From the NCBI GenBank assembly GCA_006212045.1, contig PZPK01000004.1, positions 1-64,000 on the forward strand: a stretch of 64,000 bases of DNA, read 5' to 3'. The DNA comes from Oleiphilus sp. GTDB lineage: Bacteria; Pseudomonadota; Gammaproteobacteria; Pseudomonadales; Oleiphilaceae. Shown here piece by piece: positions 39,018 through 47,852 of the stretch. The position numbers and the translations under genes are program-made. The notes below the pieces were generated by a model, which saw only the letters and a program-made list of their open reading frames with translations, was not told the origin of the DNA and did no database searches. How positions within the stretch are numbered: position 1 is the stretch's first letter; each line of letters begins with the position of its first letter.

Positions 39018-40964
39018 ATGGATATCATGCCTCCCAATGGCGGGCGCTTGGATAGGGCCTCGCCTGATCTGACACCTCTGACAAATATCAGACTCAGCCC
39101 GATAGAAACACTCAATCTGAGCCTTGGCCAAGCATACAATGCCAAGGTCCTGGGGCGGTATTCACCCGCAGATACGGCGCCGAACAACACCCCTAACACC
39201 GAAACAAAACCCTCTGTGACGACACAGGCCCCGGAAAGCGGCAGCAATCCGGCGAGTAGAAACCCTCCGGCCCAATGGGTTCTGTTGATTCAAAACAAAG
39301 CCGTGCTTATTGAGACGCTGGCCTTACTGAATGCAGGTCAACTTCTGAATGTACGCCTGCAGAGCGCTGGCCCGAATAACGATCTGTCATTGGTTCTGAA
39401 CGGCACTCGGGCACCAGGACAGTTGCATGGCTCAGTTGGCTCGAACGCAGCCTACCCAACAACGACGTCAGTCGCAGCCAATGTCGAACATCTGATTCGG
39501 AGCATGAGCCAGAGTCTTCCCCGTCAGATCTCACTCGCCTCCGGCATTGAGGCTCTGCAATATATTGCCGATTCTGCCAAACCGCCGAGTACGGCAGGGC
39601 CAGCGAACCAAATGGCAGGGCCATCTGCCAGTAATGTCGGAACCTTGCCCCCACTTCCGGTGGCTAGCCAGGACGTGGCAAATTTCGCCGCATCCTTGCT
39701 GGGCAAACTTCAGCAGGCTTTCCCCAGGGCCGATCAGCTCCTGGCACCAGGTTACCCTGACCGGCCAGCACCGCCGGCGTCTTCATCAAACCCAGCAAGC
39801 ACATCAAACAGCCGCGGTGAAAGCCCGACCGGCTCTGGCGACACCATCCATGCTGCACTCAAGTCTGCCATGCAGTCGAGTGGCATGATGCTCGAAAACA
39901 CTTTAGTGAACTCCCGACAGCAACTCGACCTTTTTCAAAGCAATCTGTTGCTGCAAAAAGCGGGGGCGACTCTTTCGGAGGTGATAAGCCGCATGGCTTC
40001 TGCGCCCGAGAATGCACGCCCAGGCCAGAAACAGACGTCCGAAGCTGTGAACCGCTTAGTACCGGTGCTGGATGACCTTGCTCGCGTGACCGCTCGCAGC
40101 TCGGCAGATGAATCAACCGCAAAAATGGCAAACGCATTGCTGTCTCAGACCAGGGGCCTGATCAATTCGCCTTACACGGAACGCATGCAGGCCCTGGCAG
40201 AAATGCAAAAGCAGATCCAGAGAATGTCCTCACAAACTCAGACTGTGGCATTGGACGCGTCCGCCGGTAAAGACCTGAAGGCAAGTTTGATAACGCTTGT
40301 CGCAGCACTTGCACCAGCTCCGAAGCCTGGCTCAGCTGCCATCGTGGACGGACTGGTCCAGCAAGACCTTCTGCGGTCTCCATTTCAGTTCCCGCACCCT
40401 GGCGGGATCATCGAACATTCAACTGCGTTTGCCAAAGTCGAGGCGGTATTGGCCGGACAGGAGCTTTCCACGGGACAAGTGTTGAAGCTCCTGGCAGGCA
40501 TGTTGAATCGCCTGCAATTCAATCAGCTGAACAGCCTCTATCAGGGCCAGTCCGGCAATTCAGAAGGCAATCAGAATCAATCCCTGTTTTTCGAACTGCC
40601 CATTAACAATACCAATTCGACTACCAGCGTCCTTCAGCTCAGGATAGACAGCGAAGACAAGACTCAGCAGCAACAAGAGCAAAAGAAAAAACAAACCAGG
40701 CGAGAATGGAAACTCCGCCTGTCATTCGATCTGGAGGGCCTCGGCAAGCTGCACATACACGCCAATCTCAGCCCTCCCAACATCTCTACGCATATCTGGA
40801 GTGAACAACAGGACACGCTCGCATTGATACGAAGTGAGCAGAACAAGTTCAGAGAACGATTGAGCCAACTGGGCCTTGAAGTCAATGACATACATTGCTA
40901 TCCGGGCCGCCCGAAAACCGAGCAAACCCCGATTCAACAAGGACTGGTGGACACACGCGCATGA
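39018..40964 (+). CDS. FliK-like (flagellar hook-length control C-terminal domain) protein
   Basis: Ala/Ser/Gln-rich N-terminus; C-terminal WKLRLSFDLEGLGKLHIHANLSPPNISTHIWSEQQDTLALIRSEQNKFRERLSQLGLEVNDIHCYPG. Confidence 0.7.
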   Translation: MDIMPPNGGRLDRASPDLTPLTNIRLSPIETLNLSLGQAYNAKVLGRYSPADTAPNNTPNTETKPSVTTQAPESGSNPASRNPPAQWVLLIQNKAVLIETLALLNAGQLLNVRLQSAGPNNDLSLVLNGTRAPGQLHGSVGSNAAYPTTTSVAANVEHLIRSMSQSLPRQISLASGIEALQYIADSAKPPSTAGPANQMAGPSASNVGTLPPLPVASQDVANFAASLLGKLQQAFPRADQLLAPGYPDRPAPPASSSNPASTSNSRGESPTGSGDTIHAALKSAMQSSGMMLENTLVNSRQQLDLFQSNLLLQKAGATLSEVISRMASAPENARPGQKQTSEAVNRLVPVLDDLARVTARSSADESTAKMANALLSQTRGLINSPYTERMQALAEMQKQIQRMSSQTQTVALDASAGKDLKASLITLVAALAPAPKPGSAAIVDGLVQQDLLRSPFQFPHPGGIIEHSTAFAKVEAVLAGQELSTGQVLKLLAGMLNRLQFNQLNSLYQGQSGNSEGNQNQSLFFELPINNTNSTTSVLQLRIDSEDKTQQQQEQKKKQTRREWKLRLSFDLEGLGKLHIHANLSPPNISTHIWSEQQDTLALIRSEQNKFRERLSQLGLEVNDIHCYPGRPKTEQTPIQQGLVDTRA

Positions 40965-41242
40965 ACAAACACCCTAAAGCGGTCGCATTACACTATGACG
41001 AAGTCCGGGCGCCAACAGTGAGCGCAAAGGGCACGGCCTCCCTGGCGGAAGAAATTATCGAAATAGCCCGGGCGCACAATGTGCCGCTATATGAGAACTC
41101 GGAGCTGGTTGAAATGCTGGCAACGCTTGAACTGGGAGAAGAGATCCCCGAAATACTTTATCGGGTAATTGCCGAGATCATCGCGTTCGCCTACTATCTG
41201 CAGGGTAAGGCCCCGTCAGGATTCCACCAGGAAGACCCCTGA
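40961..41242 (+). CDS. FlhB C-terminal-like protein (FhlB type)
   Basis: AVALHYDEVRAPTVSAKGTASLAEEIIEIARAHNVPLYENSELVEMLATLELGEEIPEILYRVIAEIIAFAY; overlaps the previous stop by 4 nt. Confidence 0.85.
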   Translation: MNKHPKAVALHYDEVRAPTVSAKGTASLAEEIIEIARAHNVPLYENSELVEMLATLELGEEIPEILYRVIAEIIAFAYYLQGKAPSGFHQEDP

Positions 41243-41382
41243 TGACCCAAAGCAATGCCATCCAATCTTTGCAAACAAAAGCAGGCAGCGTGAACAAAAA
41301 ACACTATGCTTACATATATACTTTATGAAACAGCCCGTCGCATGCTTTCAGTGATGCTTCCAACCAACAAAAATGAATCAAC

Positions 41383-42390
41383 ATGGCACAATCTGATCAC
41401 CAGTTACTGATCCAATCCAAACCTTACTTTGTATCGGCCCTGTTATCTGGCTTTCTTTGTGTGAGCGCGCTCTTCACGGGGCAAATATTACTTTCACTCC
41501 TGAGCCTGTCACTTTGCGCTCTGCTGGTATCAGGTAAACTGAAAGGCGCGCACAGTAAAGATCACCAAGGCTCACGAAACTGGCTGAAGTGGATGTCCCT
41601 GGGACTCGGCGCCATCGCTTTAATCGGAGTTTTCTCGGGATTAAGCATGGTGAAGGTATGGCTATACGCGGTTCCCCTTCTGATCTTCTTCTTTTTCGAT
41701 TTCAAACCCGCGATGGCGGTGATTGCGCTGGTCTCTGTAGTGACAGCGATTCTTCTGCACCTTCTGGAATCTCCACTGGCAAATATCCAGTTTCTGGCAA
41801 GCTATGTCTTCTATCTGGGCATCAGCTGCGCTCTGGTCTATCTGCGGGAGGTTCGCCGCAAGCAGCTCAAGCCCTTGAGGCGCACCGACAACCTGACCCA
41901 GGCAGCGACCCGGGAACACCTGGAAGACGACCTGACCAAGGAAATACAACGCAGTGAACGCGAAGGTAGCGAGCTGGCTGTCATGGCCTTAGGTATTGAT
42001 CATAACTGCTTGTCTAAATTAACGACCAAGCAGAAAGCGGCCGTCATCATCGAACTCGGGCGCCTGCTCCACAATAATCTTCGTGTTTTTGACAGCTATT
42101 ATCTTTGGAATCAGGATGAATTCCTGATCGTATTGCCACACACCAGTTCAGCTCAGGCAAACAAAATCGCCAATGAATTGCGTGTCAAAGCGCGTAAAGA
42201 AATCCAGATCAAGGACGAAAAAATTACCATTAGCGTCGGCATTGCAGGCCTGAATGTCGGCGATGACAGCAAGGCACTGCCGGAAAAAGCCTCGGAGGCC
42301 CTAAGCTATGCCCAACGCAAAGGCAGTAACAGAACACAGCTGTACCGAGAAGATGCGGAACCTTCTGCTGAAGTCAGGGGAGAAGCATGA
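41383..42390 (+). CDS. Membrane GGDEF-family protein with degenerate motif
   Basis: Multi-TM N-terminus; TDNLTQAATREHLEDDL...YLWNQDEFLIVLPHTSS, NQDEF in place of GGDEF. Confidence 0.82.
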   Translation: MAQSDHQLLIQSKPYFVSALLSGFLCVSALFTGQILLSLLSLSLCALLVSGKLKGAHSKDHQGSRNWLKWMSLGLGAIALIGVFSGLSMVKVWLYAVPLLIFFFFDFKPAMAVIALVSVVTAILLHLLESPLANIQFLASYVFYLGISCALVYLREVRRKQLKPLRRTDNLTQAATREHLEDDLTKEIQRSEREGSELAVMALGIDHNCLSKLTTKQKAAVIIELGRLLHNNLRVFDSYYLWNQDEFLIVLPHTSSAQANKIANELRVKARKEIQIKDEKITISVGIAGLNVGDDSKALPEKASEALSYAQRKGSNRTQLYREDAEPSAEVRGEA

Positions 42391-43370
42391 GAGCGGATGA
42401 CCAACTCCAACCCAAAGTTGTGACCACACTGTATCTGCTGGGGGCGGCTGTTATGCTGCTTGTTTGTATACAGAATTATCGCTACGGACTTTATCCCCTT
42501 GTATACAGCGGCAGCATTATCATGACTGTTCTGGCCGGGATTGCCATTTACTTCCGCCTGATGAGCAAAGCACCACGATTCAATCAAGCCAGTCTTTGGA
42601 GCATCGGTGCCTGCCTGGTGATCGTCGCATACGCAGGCCTGGAGCAGGCTATTGAAGTAAAACACTGGGCCTTCGCCCTGGGATTACTGGCCTTTGTAGC
42701 ACTGAAACATCAACAGGCTATGGTAATGACCAGCCTGACAGCCTTGGCATTGGCGATATGCCTTCTGTTTCAGGATGGCATCGTCAGCGCGCTTTCCTTT
42801 GCCACCAGTTATGCTCTTCTGATTGCTTTGGCCAGTACTTACGCAAAATTGCAACAACAGCGAAATCGCACCTTAGTGGAACTGGAAATTCACGACCCGA
42901 TGACCCGAGCCTATAACTTTCGGCATATGGAAGACACGCTGGAGAAAGAGATATGCCGTACCGACCGTACCAGCAAGGCCTTGTCTCTGGTGAGCCTGGA
43001 AGTCGATTACTTTCCCCAACTGCTGGACCTGCACGGCTCCAGTACCAGCCAGGATTTATTACGCCAGCTATCCGAATCCCTGCGCTCCATGATACGGGCC
43101 GGGGATAGCCAGTATTTTGATGGCGAACACACCTTCTATTTACTGCTGCCATGCACCCCATCCGAAGGTGTCGTTGTCATCGCAGAACGGATTCGCAGAA
43201 GCATTGAAGAGAGTCACTGGCCAGTCGTCGATAGCATCACCATCAGCCTCGGCTGCACAACCTATGTCCCTAACGACGAAGAAGGCAGTGCACAGGTACT
43301 GATACACAACGCCCGAATTGCGCTGATCGAGGCCCAGAAAAATGGCCATAACCGGGTCTGTCATCACTAG
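42387..43370 (+). CDS. Membrane GGDEF-family protein with degenerate motif
   Basis: Multi-TM N-terminus; DPMTRAYNFRHMEDTLEKE...QYFDGEHTFYLLLPCTPS; start overlaps the preceding stop. Confidence 0.82.
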   Translation: MRADDQLQPKVVTTLYLLGAAVMLLVCIQNYRYGLYPLVYSGSIIMTVLAGIAIYFRLMSKAPRFNQASLWSIGACLVIVAYAGLEQAIEVKHWAFALGLLAFVALKHQQAMVMTSLTALALAICLLFQDGIVSALSFATSYALLIALASTYAKLQQQRNRTLVELEIHDPMTRAYNFRHMEDTLEKEICRTDRTSKALSLVSLEVDYFPQLLDLHGSSTSQDLLRQLSESLRSMIRAGDSQYFDGEHTFYLLLPCTPSEGVVVIAERIRRSIEESHWPVVDSITISLGCTTYVPNDEEGSAQVLIHNARIALIEAQKNGHNRVCHH

Positions 43371-43379
43371 CCCTCAACC

Positions 43380-44807
43380 GTGAACGAATTCTCTCTGGAC
43401 AGCTACATTCTTTGGTTGAATCAACATCCCGCACTGATTCTGGGAAGCCTCCTGTTGATGGCGTTTGTCGAGTCTCTCGCCATTGCAGGCATTATTGTAC
43501 CGGGCGTGGCCATTCTGTTTGCAATCGCCGTGGTCGCGGGTGGCGCAGGAATTCCGGTCTTAATGGCCTTATCGGCCGCAATGATTGGCGCCGTAATGGG
43601 CGATGTACTCAGCTTTTATCTTGGGCGACATTACAGTGACAGGCTGACATCCATGTGGCCATTTTCTCGCTACCCGGATGCCATCGAAAGCGGCTCACGC
43701 TTCTTTCACCGGTATGGCGGATACAGCGTCGTCATTGGTCGCTTCGTCGGCCCGATCAGACCCATATTGCCGCTGGTCGCCGGCGCTTTGGGAATGCGAC
43801 CGGTACGCTTTGTTTCCATCAACGTGCTGTCCGCTATCGCATGGGCACCGGCCTATGTCCTGCCTGGGTATCTGGTTGGCGCAGCCGTCAATATTAGCCC
43901 TCCTGCCCACTGGCCCATACTTTTGGGCGGCATGGCTATCTGCCTGCTACTGCTGGCACTGGTGTTTCGTCATGCCAGCAGGCAGTTACAAGAAGGTCAA
44001 AGCTGGTATGCCTTTCTGCACAGTCGAGGATGGATTAGCGTACTATCAGAGCTTGAAAAGCCCTATGCGTCATGGCTGCTTCTAATTATCAGCCTGGGCA
44101 GTGTATGCCTCTGGACCTGGTTGAGTTTGTACACTCCCCATCTTGAGTTCGTTAACACGCTCTGGCTGGAGTTTGCGCTGAGCTTTGAAGTGGACCTGTT
44201 GCGCAAGGCCTTTATTTTTATCACCGCACTTGGTGACGAACTTTTTCTTCAGATCAGCTTTACCATCGCGGTAATCACGCTGCTAATCAGCCGACAGACA
44301 GCTGCGTGCCTTTTACTCGTTTTTTCAGGTCTCACCACCAGTTTGCTGACACATGGCATGAAAGCCTTTTTCGAAATTCCCCGCCCTGATGTGTTTGTGC
44401 TGCCACTAGACAGTTTTGCCTATCCCAGCGGACACAGCAGCGGCGCCATGGTGCTTTACGGTCTGATTGCCACATTGGTTGCCGAACGTATCACGCCACA
44501 TTCTCGCTGGAGAATTTACCTGCTGTTTTTTATTCCGGCAATGCTGATTGGATTAAGTCGTGTCGTGCTGGGCGCACACTGGTTCAGTGACGTTGTGGCA
44601 GGGCTCTTGATTGGCGCGGCGATCTGCGCCGCTGCTCGGATCGCATACTGGTACATCCATCGTCGTTCCATGTGCAATGCTCCCGTAACAACAATCGGTC
44701 AAAGAAGGGTTCGTCTTTACGGCTTGATGGCCTGGTTAATCTCGCTGGGCCTGTATCAATACTGGATGTGGGAGCAGCAGGTGCTGAAGTATGCGCTGCT
44801 GAATTAA
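43380..44807 (+). CDS. DedA family / PAP2 phosphatase fusion membrane protein
   Basis: DedA: FVESLAIAGIIVPGVAILF...GDVLSFYLGRHYSDRL...HRYGGYSVVIGRFVGPIRPILPLVAG; PAP2: KAFFEIPRPD...FAYPSGHSSGAMVLYG...LSRVVLGAHWFSDVVAG; GTG start. Confidence 0.9.
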   Translation: MNEFSLDSYILWLNQHPALILGSLLLMAFVESLAIAGIIVPGVAILFAIAVVAGGAGIPVLMALSAAMIGAVMGDVLSFYLGRHYSDRLTSMWPFSRYPDAIESGSRFFHRYGGYSVVIGRFVGPIRPILPLVAGALGMRPVRFVSINVLSAIAWAPAYVLPGYLVGAAVNISPPAHWPILLGGMAICLLLLALVFRHASRQLQEGQSWYAFLHSRGWISVLSELEKPYASWLLLIISLGSVCLWTWLSLYTPHLEFVNTLWLEFALSFEVDLLRKAFIFITALGDELFLQISFTIAVITLLISRQTAACLLLVFSGLTTSLLTHGMKAFFEIPRPDVFVLPLDSFAYPSGHSSGAMVLYGLIATLVAERITPHSRWRIYLLFFIPAMLIGLSRVVLGAHWFSDVVAGLLIGAAICAAARIAYWYIHRRSMCNAPVTTIGQRRVRLYGLMAWLISLGLYQYWMWEQQVLKYALLN

Positions 44808-44859
44808 GTCGGTTATTTTATAACAGGGTCGAGTCAACGGTGTTTGGGGTCCGAAACCG

Positions 44860-45456
44860 TCAGGAAATCATGTAGTCAAGCTGGTCAGAGATTTTTTCCA
44901 AACGATACAGTGGATCTTCCAACTCATATAGATACTGTTTCTGGGAATTATCCAAAGGCAGTAGCTCAGTCAGACGCCACCCGACCTGTCGCCCATCCCG
45001 GTAGTCGATATCCATATTGAGCTCTTTAACCACTGGATGCTGCACCAGCGCCTGCAAAACCGATTTCAACTCAACGAACTCATCCGGCAGTGCAAAGAAT
45101 GCCTCTTCCGCCAGCGTTTCAACATCACCGACCCACAAACCATCCGGACGACGCTCGGGACGTGACAAGCGAACCCGACTCATACCCTGAGCAACGACAC
45201 ATAATATGCCATCTTCATCCTGGTCAAAATCGATGATTCTGGCCATCGTACCAACACGATATATCTGACTGGAAGAACGACCATCACTATCGGCCTCACT
45301 CCCATTCTCATCGGTTTTCATCATGACCACGACGAAACCCGTGTCCTGTTTCAGGCAGTGCTTCACCATATCCAGATAACGCTGCTCAAACACGCGCAAA
45401 GGCAGTTTTCCACCCGGGCAGACCAGCGTATTCAAGGGGAACAGGGGCGTTTTCAT
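44860..45456 (-). CDS. LON peptidase substrate-binding domain protein
   Basis: LFPLNTLVCPGGKLPLRVFEQRYLDMVKHCL...VGTMARIIDFDQDEDGILCVVAQGMSRVRL. Confidence 0.9.
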   Translation of the reverse strand: MKTPLFPLNTLVCPGGKLPLRVFEQRYLDMVKHCLKQDTGFVVVMMKTDENGSEADSDGRSSSQIYRVGTMARIIDFDQDEDGILCVVAQGMSRVRLSRPERRPDGLWVGDVETLAEEAFFALPDEFVELKSVLQALVQHPVVKELNMDIDYRDGRQVGWRLTELLPLDNSQKQYLYELEDPLYRLEKISDQLDYMIS

Positions 45457-45794
45457 GATAACACTCCCAACATCAATTCCAGAACATTCTTCAGTATTAG
45501 GATAGGGTCATTCTAAAGATTCGTCACTCAATTTTTCGTACTTTTTCCTACTCATGCGGAAGCCATTATTTTCTGTTATTCTACACGGTCTGATTTTTCG
45601 ATTTACCCCTGTGACCTGCTGGCGCTGAAGGCTTGCATGCGAGCGCCATATTCAGTCGAATCAGCGCCGAAAAAGGGGCCTGGCTGAATCTACGGTCACG
45701 GGAACAAGAGAAGGGTCTGTCAGACACCAGACGTAGTCGTACACTCAGTAGAGTCGAGCGACAGAAGATTTACTGCTTGAGCAAGAGAACCACA

Positions 45795-47639
45795 ATGCCC
45801 ACTTATCGTTCCAAAACCTCCACCCATGGTCGAAATATGGCGGGCGCTCGCGCCCTTTGGCGAGCAACCGGCATGAGCACAGAAGATTTCGACAAGCCGA
45901 TCATTGCCATCGCCAACTCCTTCACCCAGTTTGTCCCGGGCCACGTGCACCTTAAGGATATGGGCCAGCTGGTAGCGCGAGAAATCGAGAAGGCTGGAGG
46001 TGTGGCCAAGGAATTCAACACCATTGCGGTCGATGACGGCATAGCGATGGGACATGATGGCATGCTCTACAGCCTTCCCTCACGTGAACTGATTGCGGAC
46101 TCCGTCGAGTATATGGTCAATGCCCACTGTGCTGATGCACTGGTCTGCATCTCAAATTGCGACAAGATCACACCGGGAATGCTGATGGCCGCCTTGCGGC
46201 TCAACATTCCCGTCGTGTTTGTCTCAGGCGGCCCAATGGAGGCTGGCAAGACCAAACTGGCCGACCATAAACTCGACCTGGTCGATGCCATGGTTATCGC
46301 CGCTGATGACACGGTAGACGATGCAACCGTGGAAGAGATTGAGCGCAGCGCCTGCCCTACCTGCGGCTCTTGCTCCGGGATGTTCACCGCAAATTCGATG
46401 AACTGCCTGACAGAAGCTATCGGCCTGTCATTGCCCGGCAACGGCACCACACTTGCCACGCATTCTGACAGAGAGCAACTGTTTCTCCGGGCTGCCAACG
46501 TCATTGTCGACATTGCCAAGCGCTACTATGAACAAGACGACACCTCGGTTTTGCCGCGCAGCATTGCGAACGAAAAAGCCTTCGAGAATGCCGTGATGCT
46601 GGATGTTGCGATGGGCGGCTCCACCAATACCATTTTGCACTTGCTGGCGGCGGCACAGGAAGCCGAACTGGATTTTGATCTATCCAGAATCGACGAAATA
46701 AGCCGCAGAGTGCCGCAGCTCTGTAAAGTTGCTCCTAACTCACAGCAATACCACATTGAAGACGTGCATCGTGCAGGTGGCATCATGGGCATTCTGGGCG
46801 AGCTTGATCGCGCTGGCATCCTGCACGGAGAGATACCCACCGTTCACAGTGCAAGCATGAAAGATGCATTGGACCAATGGGACATCATGCGAACGAATGA
46901 CGCAAAAGTAGCAGAGTTCTTCAAGGCTGGCCCCGCCGGCATCCCCACCCAAACCGCGTTCAGCCAGTCAACCCGCTGGCCAACGCTCGATGGTGACCGC
47001 AAGCAGGGCTGCATTCGATCAATTGAACATGCTTTCTCACTTGAAGGCGGCCTGGCTGTACTTTACGGCAACATCGCGGTAGATGGCTGTGTCGTGAAAA
47101 CCGCAGGCGTAGACGAGTCAATTCATACCTTTACCGGAAAAGCCAAAATTTTCGAAAGTCAGGACGCCGCGGTCAAAGGCATTCTGAATGACGAGGTTGT
47201 CGAAGGCGATGTGGTCATCATTCGCTACGAGGGCCCTAAAGGAGGTCCGGGTATGCAGGAAATGCTGTATCCAACCAGCTACCTGAAATCAAAAGGTCTG
47301 GGTAAAGCCTGCGCATTGTTAACCGATGGCCGGTTCTCCGGGGGAACTTCCGGGCTATCTATTGGACATGCCTCACCGGAAGCAGCTTCAGGAGGCGCCA
47401 TTGGCCTGATCGAAGAAGGTGACACTATTATCATCGACATTCCTAACCGCAGCATCAACGTCGATCTGAGCGATGAAGCGCTGGCCCAACGCCGTAAAGC
47501 CATGGAAGCCAAGGGAAAAGACGCCTGGAAACCTGCCTTGCCGCGCAAACGTAAAGTATCCGGCGCCCTCAAAGCCTATGCGCTTTTAGCAACCAGTGCC
47601 GACAAAGGCGGCGTGCGCAATCTGGAAATGCTGGAGTAA
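45795..47639 (+). CDS. ilvD: Dihydroxy-acid dehydratase
   Basis: [27 protein letters not shown]...[34 protein letters not shown]...[35 protein letters not shown] at 45795. Confidence 0.97.
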   Translation: MPTYRSKTSTHGRNMAGARALWRATGMSTEDFDKPIIAIANSFTQFVPGHVHLKDMGQLVAREIEKAGGVAKEFNTIAVDDGIAMGHDGMLYSLPSRELIADSVEYMVNAHCADALVCISNCDKITPGMLMAALRLNIPVVFVSGGPMEAGKTKLADHKLDLVDAMVIAADDTVDDATVEEIERSACPTCGSCSGMFTANSMNCLTEAIGLSLPGNGTTLATHSDREQLFLRAANVIVDIAKRYYEQDDTSVLPRSIANEKAFENAVMLDVAMGGSTNTILHLLAAAQEAELDFDLSRIDEISRRVPQLCKVAPNSQQYHIEDVHRAGGIMGILGELDRAGILHGEIPTVHSASMKDALDQWDIMRTNDAKVAEFFKAGPAGIPTQTAFSQSTRWPTLDGDRKQGCIRSIEHAFSLEGGLAVLYGNIAVDGCVVKTAGVDESIHTFTGKAKIFESQDAAVKGILNDEVVEGDVVIIRYEGPKGGPGMQEMLYPTSYLKSKGLGKACALLTDGRFSGGTSGLSIGHASPEAASGGAIGLIEEGDTIIIDIPNRSINVDLSDEALAQRRKAMEAKGKDAWKPALPRKRKVSGALKAYALLATSADKGGVRNLEMLE

Positions 47640-47677
47640 TTTTGCATTTGGCATACAAGCAATAACAGTATGATTCA

Positions 47678-47711
47678 CCGGCGTCACACGGTTACACCAG
47701 TGTGACGCCGG
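47678..47711. terminator. Perfect 12-bp hairpin downstream of ilvD
   Basis: CCGGCGTCACAC-N10-GTGTGACGCCGG; no T-run follows. Confidence 0.5.
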
Positions 47712-47852
47712 CACCCGCTTTGCCCTTCGGTAAACCAACCCGTCCCTTAATTTACGCAAACTCAGTCACAGCCTTTCGTCATCTGCATTGCATAGGCTCT
47801 TCCATGTTCTCTAAACTGGCCTGCCCGGTAACCGTTAAATAGACAGCGAACA

